DNA of 64,000 nucleotides from an uncultured Winogradskyella sp. (GCA_913055905.1 CAJXLB010000007.1:64188-128187), one strand, 5' to 3'. Shown: positions 27,610 to 37,393, counted from the stretch's first letter. The notes: generated by a model from the letters alone, not told the origin. Program-made: numbers and translations.

Positions 27610-30006
27610 ATGGCTAAAAAGAGTACCAAAAAGAAGTCTTCTACAAAGAAATCAAAGTCTAGTTCAAAACGGCTTTCATTTACATTATCCAATCAACAAA
27701 AACTTATTTTTGGGAGTTTACTTATTATTGTTGGTGTTCTTCTTTTTATATCCTTTCTTTCCTTCATTTTTACAGGTAAGGAAGACCAAAGTGTGTTGAG
27801 CAATTTTCCAGAGCGCTCAGACGCTTACAAAAATTGGGCAAGTCAATTGGGTGCCTGGGTCAGTGAAATTTTTATCACCAAAGGGTTTGGGCTACCTTCC
27901 TTTATATTTTCCGGACTCGTCTTTTTATCTGGCATCTATGTTACCTTAAACCTTAAAAGAACCAAACTTTTACGCTTTTGGATTTGGGGTACGCTTTGGG
28001 TGATATGGTTGTCTATATTGTTGGGGTTTTTTACCCACAAGTACGATATCCTAGGTGGTACCATAGGGTATGAGATGAACCATTTCTTGCAGGATTATGT
28101 TGGAAAAATAGGTACTGCCCTAATTCTATTATTTGGGCTTATCACCTATTTGGCCGTGCGTTTTAAAATTACAGGGCAACATATTTTAAATGTATTCAAG
28201 GGCGCCAAAAAAGATATGGATGGTGCGATGAAGACAGCAACTTCTGAAGCAGAAGCCACACCAATCGTAGATAATAGCCATAGCGAAGAAGCTGAAGCCA
28301 TTAAATCCGCTTTAGAGCTTCCTGTAGAAAATTTAGAGCCCACCATTGCAAAGCATTCAGAACCGACCGCCTCTAAATCTTCTGATAAATCATCCGATAA
28401 ATCGGAACAATCAGAATTGAAGGTTGAAGTGGAGCCTTCAGTGGATGAGGAGTTATCCGAAACGGACGTTAAAGCACAAAAATTGGTTGAGGACTTTGGA
28501 CAATTCGATCCCACATTAGAATTGAGCAACTATCAGTTTCCGACCATAGATTTACTCAAAAAATACGATAACGAAGGCATCTCCATAGACCAAGAAGAAC
28601 TTGAGGAAAACAAAAATCGTATTGTTGAAACCCTCAACAACTATAAAATAGGTATCAGTAGTATTAAAGCCACCATTGGGCCAACGGTTACCCTCTACGA
28701 GATTGTCCCGGATGCAGGAATCCGAATTTCGAAAATAAAAAACCTAGAGGACGATATTGCTTTATCCCTTTCGGCTCTAGGCATCAGAATTATTGCACCC
28801 ATACCAGGAAAAGGAACTATAGGTATTGAGGTCCCAAATAAAAAAGCGACGATTGTATCGATGCGCTCGGTAATTTCATCACAGAAATTCCAGAACTCAA
28901 AAATGCAATTACCTATTGCTTTTGGAAAGACCATTAGCAATGAAACATTTGTGGTGGACTTGGCTAAAATGCCTCACCTCTTAATGGCTGGAGCAACAGG
29001 ACAAGGGAAGTCCGTAGGTCTAAATGCCGTACTAACCTCCCTCCTTTACAAAAAACATCCTGCCGAGGTAAAGTTTGTGTTGGTGGACCCCAAAAAGGTT
29101 GAATTAACCTTATTCAACAAAATAGAACGCCATTATTTGGCGAAACTACCAGATAGCGAGGATGCTATTATTACTGATAACACTAAGGTTATCAATACTT
29201 TAAATTCGCTATGTATTGAGATGGATAACCGCTACGAAATGCTCAAAAACGCATTTTGTAGAAATATTACGGAATACAATGCCAAGTTTAAAGCCCGAAA
29301 GCTCAACCCTAATGAAGGGCATCAGTTCTTACCTTATATCGTATTGGTTGTAGATGAGTTTGCCGACTTGATTATGACCGCTGGCAAAGAAGTAGAAACG
29401 CCTATTGCACGTTTGGCGCAGTTGGCTAGAGCGATAGGTATTCACTTGATCATAGCAACACAGCGTCCTTCTGTTAATGTTATTACAGGAATTATTAAGG
29501 CTAACTTCCCTGCACGTATTGCGTTTAGGGTTACCAGTAAAATTGACTCAAGGACTATTTTAGATGGCTCAGGTGCAGACCAACTCATAGGTCGTGGTGA
29601 CATGCTGTACACGCAAGGTAATGACCTTATTAGATTGCAATGTGCTTTTGTGGACACACCTGAAGTAGAGAAAATCACGGAATTTATCGGCTCGCAAAAA
29701 GCCTATCCAGATGCACACCTTTTACCCGAATATGTGGGCAGCGAGGATGGCACAAATCTTGATATTGATATAGAGGATCGCGATAAGCTGTTTCGGGAAG
29801 CGGCAGAAGTCATTGTTACCGCACAACAAGGGTCGGCCTCACTGCTTCAACGTAAATTAAAACTTGGGTATAACCGAGCAGGCCGAATTATCGATCAACT
29901 AGAAGCTGCTGGTATCGTTGGGCCCTTCGAAGGAAGTAAAGCAAGACAAGTTTTGGTACCGGATATTGCAGCCTTAGACCAATTATTAGAAAATGAGAAC
30001 CAATAA
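27610..30006 (+). CDS. ftsK: DNA translocase FtsK/SpoIIIE family
   Basis: 798 aa. Pumps chromosome dimers and trailing DNA through the division septum. The N-terminus starts with a Lys/Ser-rich tract (KKSTKKKSSTKKSKSSSK), then four membrane segments (about 25-200). A Ser/Asp/Lys-rich linker with repeated SSDK units follows (near 255-275). The motor has Walker A 'GATGQGKSVGLNAV' and Walker B 'LVVDEFADLIM'. The C-terminal gamma winged-helix DNA-reading domain is present ('SASLLQRKLKLGYNRAGR'). Followed after 18 bp by the LolA gene. Confidence 0.95.
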   Translation: MAKKSTKKKSSTKKSKSSSKRLSFTLSNQQKLIFGSLLIIVGVLLFISFLSFIFTGKEDQSVLSNFPERSDAYKNWASQLGAWVSEIFITKGFGLPSFIFSGLVFLSGIYVTLNLKRTKLLRFWIWGTLWVIWLSILLGFFTHKYDILGGTIGYEMNHFLQDYVGKIGTALILLFGLITYLAVRFKITGQHILNVFKGAKKDMDGAMKTATSEAEATPIVDNSHSEEAEAIKSALELPVENLEPTIAKHSEPTASKSSDKSSDKSEQSELKVEVEPSVDEELSETDVKAQKLVEDFGQFDPTLELSNYQFPTIDLLKKYDNEGISIDQEELEENKNRIVETLNNYKIGISSIKATIGPTVTLYEIVPDAGIRISKIKNLEDDIALSLSALGIRIIAPIPGKGTIGIEVPNKKATIVSMRSVISSQKFQNSKMQLPIAFGKTISNETFVVDLAKMPHLLMAGATGQGKSVGLNAVLTSLLYKKHPAEVKFVLVDPKKVELTLFNKIERHYLAKLPDSEDAIITDNTKVINTLNSLCIEMDNRYEMLKNAFCRNITEYNAKFKARKLNPNEGHQFLPYIVLVVDEFADLIMTAGKEVETPIARLAQLARAIGIHLIIATQRPSVNVITGIIKANFPARIAFRVTSKIDSRTILDGSGADQLIGRGDMLYTQGNDLIRLQCAFVDTPEVEKITEFIGSQKAYPDAHLLPEYVGSEDGTNLDIDIEDRDKLFREAAEVIVTAQQGSASLLQRKLKLGYNRAGRIIDQLEAAGIVGPFEGSKARQVLVPDIAALDQLLENENQ

Positions 30007-30024
30007 AAATAGAACAATCAACAA

Positions 30025-30666
30025 ATGAAAAGGATAGTTATCATTGCTGTTTTAGCACTAAGCTACTTAGGTTTTTCACAAAACGACAGTCAGGCTAAAG
30101 CCTTACTCAACGAAGTAAGCGCTAAAATAAAATCGTACAAGAACATTAGTCTTGATTTTAAGTACGAACTGACCAACTTGAGTGAAAATGTAAACCAAGA
30201 AACCCGAGGTGATGTCATAATAGAAGGCGATAAATACAAACTCAATATCCTTGGCATAACGCGGATTTTTGATGGTAAAACCCTTTACACAATTAGTCCA
30301 GAGGATGAAGAAGTAACTATATCTTCTGAAAACACCGAGGAAGAAGGCACCATTACACCAAGTAAAATGCTATCGTTTTATGAAGATGGCTATACCTATA
30401 AGATGGATATCGTACAAAATGTGAAGGGACGCAAAATCCAATATGTAAAGCTCAATCCTATGGACACCAATTCTGAAATTAAGCACGTCCTTTTAGGAAT
30501 TGATGCCACAACAAAACATATCTATAATTTAATTGAAGTGGGTAAAAACGGAACCAAAACAACCTTGACCGTGTCCTCGTTTCAAACAGATGAACCACTG
30601 CCTGCGACACTATTCACTTTTGATGAGAGTAAGTACAGTGATTATTTCATAAATAAAATTGATTAG
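30025..30666 (+). CDS. LolA-like outer-membrane lipoprotein carrier
   Basis: 213 aa with signal peptide 'MKRIVIIAVLALSYLGFSQ'. Fold and phrases ('GDVIIEGDKYKLNI', 'RIFDGKTLYTISPED', 'PLPATLFTFDES') match the LolA family, which shuttles lipoproteins from the inner to the outer membrane. It lies between ftsK and an LptF/G permease with spacings of 18 and 16 bp, so this operon mixes division with envelope building. Bacteroidota often have more than one LolA homologue; this may not be the main carrier. Confidence 0.86.
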   Translation: MKRIVIIAVLALSYLGFSQNDSQAKALLNEVSAKIKSYKNISLDFKYELTNLSENVNQETRGDVIIEGDKYKLNILGITRIFDGKTLYTISPEDEEVTISSENTEEEGTITPSKMLSFYEDGYTYKMDIVQNVKGRKIQYVKLNPMDTNSEIKHVLLGIDATTKHIYNLIEVGKNGTKTTLTVSSFQTDEPLPATLFTFDESKYSDYFINKID

Positions 30667-30682
30667 CCCTAATTCATTCTAA

Positions 30683-32662
30683 GTGAAAATACTGGATAGG
30701 TACATCCTGACTACATTTTTAAAGACCTTTTTTAGTGTCTTTATCATATTCATGTTCATTTTTGTACTTCAGGGTGTTTGGCTGTATATCTCAGAGCTCG
30801 CTGGTAAAGATCTGGACATATCGGTTACAGCCAGGTTTATTATCTATTATATGCCTAAGCTGATTCCGCTCGTAGTCCCTTTAACTATTTTACTTACCTC
30901 GATTATGGTTTTCGGGAAATTTGCAGAGAACTATGAGTTTGCAGCGATGAAATCTACGGGAATATCCCTGCAAAGAGCCATGAGGAGCCTTAGTGTTTTC
31001 ATAGTTATTTTAGGTGTTGCCTGTTTCTTTTTTGCCAATAATGTTATTCCGTGGGGTGAGTACAATTTCTATAATCTTAGACGTAATATCGCTAAAGCCA
31101 AGCCAGCACTAGCCATTGCCGAAGGTCAATTTAATGAGATTGGCAATATTACCATAAAGGTTGATAAAAAAACTGGTGATCGCGGTCAGTTTCTAGAGGG
31201 TGTAATCATGCACGAAAAAAGTGCGGCACGCTCAGGAAATTTTAAGGTTATTACTGCCGAGAAAGGTGAATTGAAAAGCAGTAAGGATTCCAATGTCTTA
31301 CAGTTAGAATTATACAACGGGAATTACTATGAGGAAATCATTAGCAAGGACCGTAAAAATAGACGCAATAGACCTCATGCCAAGAGTTATTTTGATACGT
31401 ACACCATTAATGTCGATTTAGAAATCCTCAATTCCCAAGATGAAGCAGAGGAAGTTACGAGTAAGTATAACATGCTTAATACAAGGCAATTAATCTATAC
31501 CATTGACAGTTTAAATGTAAAAAAAGAAGAAGATTACAAGGCCCTCTCAAACACCTTGCTTAACCGTACCACATTCAACGATTTAAATAAGAACCCAAAC
31601 ACTAAGGAAAATGATAGCCTAGCAAATGGTGACCTTTTGAGAATGTTTGAAATTCATAATAGACTACAAATTGTAAATCTGGGTATCAATTCCGCTAACA
31701 GTACCATGCAGATTATAGAGTCTAATAAACGTAACTTCGATACCAAGAGTGTGTGGCTCAACAAGCACATCATTGCTTTTCACGATAAATTTGTGTTGGC
31801 CTTTGCTTGTGTTATCCTATTTTTTGTTGGCGCACCGCTAGGTGCTTTGATTAGAAAAGGTGGATTGGGTTTACCTATGGTTATCGCAATTGTGCTATTT
31901 CTTACCTATCACTTCTTTGGGATTTTTGCTAAAAACAGTGCAGAAAAAGGAACGTTTAGCCCAATTATTGGTTCTTGGTTATCTACCGCTGTCATGTTCC
32001 CTCTAAGCGTTTACCTTACGACAAGGGCAACCAACGACAAAGGCGTTTTTAATTTGGATGTGATCACCGTTCCGTTTAAACGACTATTTACAACTCGAGC
32101 CAAACTCAACCTTTCAGAAAGTGAAACCAAGGAATTCAATTATTATAAAAAGTACTCTGTAGAACAACTTGTCGCCATAGTAAAAAAACAAGAGGACTTC
32201 GATTTAAACAAGAAGCCCAAGGAAATCGCGCTCCATAACCTTTTGCACAGAAATATAGGTCTTGAGAACTTAAAAAAAGAAGGACTCGATATACCAACTA
32301 TGCTATTTAAAGCTAAGGACTTGCTTAAGGATTACAACGATTATTCCAAAACTAGTTTAGTGAGCTATACCATTGGCGGCATCCTTCTTATTTTGCATTT
32401 TGTATTTAAGAACAATAAACTCCCTGAGGTTGCGGAGGCTTCCTTGAGCCTGAGTATAATGGCCTTTGTATTCTTTGCTATTTATGCCCTTGTAGATGCC
32501 GTGGTCTATTCGCGCTTTTATAAAACTATAGATTTGCCCAAAAAGAAATTAAAACCGCTTATTTTGTTACTGACGTTGCCAGTCTACCCTTTAAAATTCA
32601 TTGTATTAAGGAATAAGATAGACCAAGACTTCTACTACAGCTGCCTGCAAAACATAAAATAA
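30683..32662 (+). CDS. LptF/LptG family LPS export permease
   Basis: 659 aa, starting at GTG (30683). Permease half of the LptB2FG transporter that lifts LPS from the inner membrane to the Lpt bridge. The N-terminal 'KILDRYILTTFLKTFF' and membrane segments near residues 10-120 are typical. The periplasmic jellyroll (about 125-350) and three further membrane segments follow ('GAPLGALIRKGGLGLP'). Compared with the about 360-residue enterobacterial proteins, it has a C-terminal extension of about 180 residues with two or three extra membrane segments, a form I recall as common in Bacteroidota. Whether it acts as LptF or LptG is unclear. Confidence 0.88.
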   Translation: MKILDRYILTTFLKTFFSVFIIFMFIFVLQGVWLYISELAGKDLDISVTARFIIYYMPKLIPLVVPLTILLTSIMVFGKFAENYEFAAMKSTGISLQRAMRSLSVFIVILGVACFFFANNVIPWGEYNFYNLRRNIAKAKPALAIAEGQFNEIGNITIKVDKKTGDRGQFLEGVIMHEKSAARSGNFKVITAEKGELKSSKDSNVLQLELYNGNYYEEIISKDRKNRRNRPHAKSYFDTYTINVDLEILNSQDEAEEVTSKYNMLNTRQLIYTIDSLNVKKEEDYKALSNTLLNRTTFNDLNKNPNTKENDSLANGDLLRMFEIHNRLQIVNLGINSANSTMQIIESNKRNFDTKSVWLNKHIIAFHDKFVLAFACVILFFVGAPLGALIRKGGLGLPMVIAIVLFLTYHFFGIFAKNSAEKGTFSPIIGSWLSTAVMFPLSVYLTTRATNDKGVFNLDVITVPFKRLFTTRAKLNLSESETKEFNYYKKYSVEQLVAIVKKQEDFDLNKKPKEIALHNLLHRNIGLENLKKEGLDIPTMLFKAKDLLKDYNDYSKTSLVSYTIGGILLILHFVFKNNKLPEVAEASLSLSIMAFVFFAIYALVDAVVYSRFYKTIDLPKKKLKPLILLLTLPVYPLKFIVLRNKIDQDFYYSCLQNIK

Positions 32663-32665
32663 GCC

Positions 32666-32673
32666 TATCTTTG
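32666..32673 (+). promoter_or_regulatory. Bacteroidota -7 promoter element for ribB
   Basis: TATCTTTG, a full match to TAnnTTTG, between the LptF/G stop and the ribB ATG (32692). It would give a leader of about 12 bases and lets ribB be expressed apart from the ftsK-lolA-lpt unit. No FMN riboswitch-like leader would fit in so short a gap. Confidence 0.5.
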
Positions 32674-32691
32674 CACAACTAATTCTTTTTT

Positions 32692-33840
32692 ATGGCAACG
32701 AATACCGCGAATACCAAAATCCAATTGAATACGATTGAAGAAGCTATCGAAGATATTCGGCAAGGTAAGGTCATCATTGTTGTAGATGATGAAAATCGGG
32801 AGAATGAAGGCGATTTTCTCGCCGCAGCAGAAAAGGTTACGCCAGAAATGATCAATTTTATGGCCACACATGGTCGTGGTCTTATTTGCGCACCATTAAC
32901 GGAGCGGAGATGCCAGGAATTAGACCTTAACATGATGGTACGCAACAATACCGACCCTATGGAAACCGCTTTCACCGTTTCTGTAGATTTACGCGGAAAT
33001 GGCGTAAGCACAGGTATTTCTGCCAGCGATAGATCCAAAACCATAAAGGCTCTTATAGACAAAAACACCAAACCTTTTGAATTAGCAAGGCCGGGCCATA
33101 TTTTTCCATTAGTTGCTAAGGAAGGAGGCGTATTGAGACGCACAGGACATACCGAAGCGGCTATTGACTTTGCGAGACTCGCTGGATTTGAACCCGCAGG
33201 TGTTATCGTTGAAATCATGAACGAAGACGGTACCATGGCGCGCTTACCACAACTCCTAGAAGTTGCGGAACGCTTTAATTTAAAAATCGTTTCTATAGAA
33301 GACCTCGTCGCCTATCGCATGGCGTTTGATTCCCTGATTGCCAAGGAAGAAGATTTTGATATAGAAACCCGATTTGGACGTTACCGCCTTAGAGCCTACC
33401 GTCAAACCACCAACAATCAAATCCATATTGCCCTTACCAAGGGAAGCTGGAAATCGGATGAAGCCGTATTGACTAGGGTCAATGCAACCTTGGTAAATAA
33501 TGATATCCTTGGTACCTTAACCAACAATGCCGATAAGAAGTTAGACGACATGTTCAATGTTATAAACAAAGAAGGCAAAGGTGCTATTATTTTTATCAAT
33601 CAGCAGGCAGAGTCCATGAACCTTCTGGCCCGATTAAAAGTCTTGAAAGAAGAGCAAATAGAAGGACAACTTGTAAAAGCGCCAAGAATTGGTATGGATT
33701 CCAAAGATTTTGGTATTGGCGCTCAAATTCTTCACGATTTAAAAATTAGTAAACTACGTTTAATCTCCAATAGTTTACAGACCAAACGCGTTGGTATGAT
33801 TGGCTATGGTCTAGAAATCGTTGACTACGTCAATTACTAG
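32692..33840 (+). CDS. ribB: 3,4-dihydroxy-2-butanone-4-phosphate synthase with degenerate GTP cyclohydrolase II domain
   Basis: 382 aa. The N-terminal domain (about 1-210) is an intact DHBP synthase of the riboflavin pathway: 'VDDENRENEGDF' holds the acidic metal site, with 'ATHGRGLICAPL', 'FPLVAKEGGVLRRTGHTEAA' and 'EIMNEDGTMARL'. The C-terminal half (about 215-382) has a GTP cyclohydrolase II fold by position but lacks the cysteines of the zinc-binding motif, with the aligned stretch reading 'NNDILGTLTNNADKKLDDM'. So it probably makes only the four-carbon unit, and a separate RibA is needed elsewhere. Its TAG shares CTAG with the convergent GH16 stop. Confidence 0.92.
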   Translation: MATNTANTKIQLNTIEEAIEDIRQGKVIIVVDDENRENEGDFLAAAEKVTPEMINFMATHGRGLICAPLTERRCQELDLNMMVRNNTDPMETAFTVSVDLRGNGVSTGISASDRSKTIKALIDKNTKPFELARPGHIFPLVAKEGGVLRRTGHTEAAIDFARLAGFEPAGVIVEIMNEDGTMARLPQLLEVAERFNLKIVSIEDLVAYRMAFDSLIAKEEDFDIETRFGRYRLRAYRQTTNNQIHIALTKGSWKSDEAVLTRVNATLVNNDILGTLTNNADKKLDDMFNVINKEGKGAIIFINQQAESMNLLARLKVLKEEQIEGQLVKAPRIGMDSKDFGIGAQILHDLKISKLRLISNSLQTKRVGMIGYGLEIVDYVNY

Positions 33841-35405
33841 TTTTTAATAATTTTTTTCGTTAGCATTCTACCATTATTAGCGAAAATACGCAGGGAATAG
33901 ATTCCAGCGTCAAGGTCTGAAATGTCAATTTGTGAGAAGTTACTTGAGGTATTAAGTATCCTCTGACCCATAATAGTGTATAATTCTAATGCCACGATAT
34001 CAAAATCGGATTGAATGGTAACGATGGACGAGGATGGGTTTGGGAAAATTCGAATGGTTTCTTCCTCAACCTCAGCTAAACTAAGGCTGCCATTCTGAAA
34101 AACCCTCACATAATCTACGACCATGGCACTCTCTGTAAAATTAGTATCCACAGCACCAGCAGCGCCTCCCATGGCGACATTAAGCAAAAGATATTGGTCT
34201 AAATCAAAGGGCCAAGTATTTGCTTCTTTAACCGCTGGATTGTAGGTATAATAACCTACACCATCGATTAAAAAAGTGATTTGATTTGGAGACCAATTAA
34301 CCGAATACACATGAAAATCATTGGACACATCGGTAAGTTGTTGCGTCGCCGTATTAATGGTACCTCCAAAACTAGATGGCGTATGAATTGCTGAACTTAC
34401 TTCATTTACACCATGCAAGCCATGCTCCATGATGTCAATTTCACCACATGCAGGCCAAGGTGTAGTACCAAAACCTTGCGTTTCCCAATAAGCGCCTTCT
34501 TCTGTTATGTTTTTTCCCAGGGTCCAAATTGCTGGCCAAGTTCCAGCGCCTTCTGGTAATCTAGCCCTAACGTCTACCCTACCATAAGTAAAGGCAAATT
34601 TAGAGTTCAATCGTGCCGAAGTATAGGGCAAGGTTATCCCATCTTGTTGAAATGATTCACTTTTGGCCACGATATGCAGAAAACCGTTTTCCACAAAGGA
34701 ATTTTCTAGCCTATCTGTATAATGCTGTTGTTCTCCATTGAACCATTGACCTCCATTTGGCCCTAGTGTCTGATGGTACCATTTGGTGTTATCAACTGGA
34801 GTAGGATTTGTACTGTCAAATTCATCAGACCACACTAAGTCGGTATAAATGACATCAAGCTCATTAGGATCGCTTGGTGAAGTGCCATCACTAATGTCAT
34901 CGATTAAATAGGTCCCAGAAGCATTGATACCTCCATCAACAAAAATAGTTAACCTGTTATAGGTTCCGGTGGCATTGACCACATTTGTCGTTCCACTCAC
35001 TCTAGCGTTGGAGAAATCGAAACTAAGATATGTAGTCCAGCCAGACTGGTCGTTTGTTTGCGTTACCTCAACGTCTGTTTCTGTGCCATTTTCAAGTTTA
35101 ATGATTATAGTGTGGTTATTTGAATCGAATTGAAAAAACGATAAGGTAAGAACTTGGTTTTGGCTTAAATCAACAGGCGACTGTAAGTCTATAAAAAATC
35201 CCTCCCAAGGGTCGGTACCGTTATTTGTAAACTCACCAACAGGATTGGCTGTATTTTGAGGGTCTGAAACCACGGCAAAACTTGTACCTCCAAAGCCTAA
35301 AAAATTATCTTGACTATCGGAAAAGTCTATTGGCATGACTTGACCGTAAGCTAAGCCGAGACTAAAAACCAAAATGAATATTAAGAAGTGTAGTTGTTTT
35401 ACCAT
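33837..35405 (-). CDS. Secreted GH16 family glycoside hydrolase (laminarinase-like) with T9SS tail
   Basis: 522 aa from the ATG at 35405; the longer upstream frame adds 19 residues before a clean signal peptide (ending 'LGLAYGQ'). An N-terminal beta-sandwich carbohydrate-binding-like region (about 25-175) precedes the GH16 domain (about 180-430). The catalytic motif GEIDIMEH gives nucleophile Glu322, Asp324 and acid/base Glu327. The sequence after it lacks the methionine-free gap seen in agarases, so a beta-1,3-glucanase is favoured, but substrate is inference. The last about 75 residues are a T9SS type A sorting domain ('IFPNPSSSIVTIQS'). No susC/susD pair adjoins it. Confidence 0.92.
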   Translation of the reverse strand: MVKQLHFLIFILVFSLGLAYGQVMPIDFSDSQDNFLGFGGTSFAVVSDPQNTANPVGEFTNNGTDPWEGFFIDLQSPVDLSQNQVLTLSFFQFDSNNHTIIIKLENGTETDVEVTQTNDQSGWTTYLSFDFSNARVSGTTNVVNATGTYNRLTIFVDGGINASGTYLIDDISDGTSPSDPNELDVIYTDLVWSDEFDSTNPTPVDNTKWYHQTLGPNGGQWFNGEQQHYTDRLENSFVENGFLHIVAKSESFQQDGITLPYTSARLNSKFAFTYGRVDVRARLPEGAGTWPAIWTLGKNITEEGAYWETQGFGTTPWPACGEIDIMEHGLHGVNEVSSAIHTPSSFGGTINTATQQLTDVSNDFHVYSVNWSPNQITFLIDGVGYYTYNPAVKEANTWPFDLDQYLLLNVAMGGAAGAVDTNFTESAMVVDYVRVFQNGSLSLAEVEEETIRIFPNPSSSIVTIQSDFDIVALELYTIMGQRILNTSSNFSQIDISDLDAGIYSLRIFANNGRMLTKKIIKN

Positions 35406-35491
35406 AGCCTGTTTTCTTTCAATATAAGCATTATTTGCTAATAAAAACTCAAGAACAAGCATATGATGCCCTCTTCTTTGTTTTATTGAAG

Positions 35492-36691
35492 TTATACTCC
35501 TAAACTATGTTTTATGAGTTTCGCCATTTTTTGAGCTCTTGCTTCCGCTTCCTCTTCAGTCCAAGACAACTTGATAAGGCACGACAAATTTCGACCTATG
35601 ATAGCATCAGACTGTGTAAAGGATTTGGTTTTTAAGTACTTGAGCCCTTCCTTGACCTCTTCTGAAATAGGAAACAAGGATTTAAGCTCCTTCAAATGAT
35701 TCCATTTTCTTATGTAATGCCAATTATTATCGTAATAATGAAAACAAGCATCGATATCATTAGACTTGAAGGCTTCCGACACGTTTCTGGCGATTTCCAA
35801 ATTTGGTAAAAAGAAATTCAGAAAGGCATAGCTCTCCTCTCCTCCTTCTGGAACTTCCCTAAACCTTACCTCAGGAATGGTTTCCAACGCAGACCTTAAA
35901 ATGGTATAATTTCGTTTTTGTAGTGCAATAAATTCGGGAAGTCGTCTTATTTGAGCCAAGCCAACAGCAGCATTCAACTCAGATATTCTATAATTATACC
36001 CTAAAAACGGATGGGTTTCTGCACCTCGATCATTCCCTACATGATCATGACCGTGATCACTGTAATGATCAGCATTTAGGTAATACTCTTTATTATTGGT
36101 AATTACGGCACCGCCTTCGCCACAGGTAATGGTTTTGACAAAATCGAACGAAAAACAGCCCAAATCGGCTACACTTCCCAGAGCTTTGCCCTTATAAGTT
36201 CCACCAATGGCTTGGCAAGCATCTTCTATAAAGATTAAATCGTATTTAGAACAAATGTCCCTTAAAGCATCCATATGTCCCATGCTACCGCACATTTGAA
36301 CCACCATTACGGCTTTGGTATTAGGTGACATCGCAGCCTCAACAGCTTTAGGGTCTAAAGTGAGCGTTTCATCAATATCGACTAAAACAGGAATGGCCCC
36401 AAGCATCATAACAGCTTCAAAGCTTGCCACGAAGGTAAATGTAGGCATGATCACTTCATCTCCAGCTCCTACACCAGCCGAGGCCAAGGCTACGGAAACA
36501 GCCGCTGTGCCACTAGAAACCAATTGGGCATGATTTACATTAAAGGTTGCTTTTAACTGAGTTTCCAATTCCTTCGCTTTCCAATGGCCTTTGCGCATAC
36601 CGTCAAACCCATACCGCATCAATACGCCGTTGTCTAAGACATCATGGACCTCTTGTCGTTCTAAATCACCAAATAGTTCAAATCCTGGCAT
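35492..36691 (-). CDS. DegT/DnrJ/EryC1/StrS family PLP aminotransferase
   Basis: 399 aa. Family members aminate keto-sugars or similar for surface polysaccharides and natural products. 'LVSSGTAAVSVAL' binds the cofactor phosphate, 'FIEDACQAIGG' carries the pyridine-contacting Asp, and the catalytic Lys is in 'FDFVKTITCGEGG'. No sugar nucleotide genes stand beside it, so the substrate is not known. Downstream is GH16, upstream the nitroreductase, all on the same strand with gaps of 49-86 bp. Confidence 0.9.
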   Translation of the reverse strand: MPGFELFGDLERQEVHDVLDNGVLMRYGFDGMRKGHWKAKELETQLKATFNVNHAQLVSSGTAAVSVALASAGVGAGDEVIMPTFTFVASFEAVMMLGAIPVLVDIDETLTLDPKAVEAAMSPNTKAVMVVQMCGSMGHMDALRDICSKYDLIFIEDACQAIGGTYKGKALGSVADLGCFSFDFVKTITCGEGGAVITNNKEYYLNADHYSDHGHDHVGNDRGAETHPFLGYNYRISELNAAVGLAQIRRLPEFIALQKRNYTILRSALETIPEVRFREVPEGGEESYAFLNFFLPNLEIARNVSEAFKSNDIDACFHYYDNNWHYIRKWNHLKELKSLFPISEEVKEGLKYLKTKSFTQSDAIIGRNLSCLIKLSWTEEEAEARAQKMAKLIKHSLGV

Positions 36692-36740
36692 AAACTTTTA
36701 ATTTTTTTAAGTTAATTGATATTAATATATCATTTTGTTC

Positions 36741-37370
36741 TTAAATCTCTACAACTGTTTCGGTAATTGGTTTTCGCACCTTTTTCAATTGCGAAAACAT
36801 GTCGTCCTCAGCCCTGTATCCTACTGGCAACAATAAAACAGATTTAAGTCCCTTTTCATTTAGATGCAACACCTCATCCAATTTCTCTGGAATAAAACCT
36901 TCCATAGGGCAACTGTCAATAGCCTCAACAGCACATACTGTCATGAGGTTGCCCAAAGCAATATAGGCTTGACGTGACGCCCAATCCAATTTTTTAGCTT
37001 CTGGCATCTTTTCAATAGTGGATTTGAGCTGCGCTTTAAAGGGTTCTAAAATTTCATCTGGTGTCTCCCGAACTTCCTTTACAGTTTGAAAATGATCTTC
37101 TACGTCGTCTGCATTTATGTCTGATTGGATACAAAGCACCAATAAATGTGAGGCATCAGCCACTTGACGCTGACCAAAAGCCACCTCTACCAATCGCTCT
37201 CGCAATTTTTTATCCTTGACCACGACCATTTTAAGCGTTTGCAAGCCATAGGATAAGGCCGTAAGATTAAAGGCTTCTTTTAAAACTGAGAGTTTGGCTT
37301 CAGGCAAGTTTTTTGTGGCGTCAAACTTTTTGGTGGCATAGCGCCATTGCAAACTTTTGATAATAGACAT
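36741..37370 (-). CDS. NAD(P)H-dependent oxidoreductase, nitroreductase family
   Basis: 209 aa from the ATG at 37370; the 30 extra residues upstream in frame do not look like family sequence. FMN flavoprotein of the NfsB type that reduces nitro compounds, quinones or other acceptors. 'RYATKKFD' (FMN phosphate site) at the N-terminus, 'LSYGLQTLKMVVV' and the C-terminal 'PMEGFIPEKLDEVL' match. Physiological substrate is unknown. A -7 element lies 15 bp upstream. Confidence 0.9.
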   Translation of the reverse strand: MSIIKSLQWRYATKKFDATKNLPEAKLSVLKEAFNLTALSYGLQTLKMVVVKDKKLRERLVEVAFGQRQVADASHLLVLCIQSDINADDVEDHFQTVKEVRETPDEILEPFKAQLKSTIEKMPEAKKLDWASRQAYIALGNLMTVCAVEAIDSCPMEGFIPEKLDEVLHLNEKGLKSVLLLPVGYRAEDDMFSQLKKVRKPITETVVEI

Positions 37371-37385
37371 AGCACATTTTTTGTG

Positions 37386-37393
37386 CAAAAATA
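37386..37393 (-). promoter_or_regulatory. Bacteroidota -7 promoter element for the nitroreductase
   Basis: Reads TATTTTTG on the minus strand, matching TAnnTTTG, 15 bases before the ATG at 37370. Confidence 0.45.

Noticed and set aside
32692-33840. RibBA as a bifunctional enzyme
   Set aside because: The GTP cyclohydrolase II half lacks its zinc cysteines, so only the DHBP synthase activity is called.
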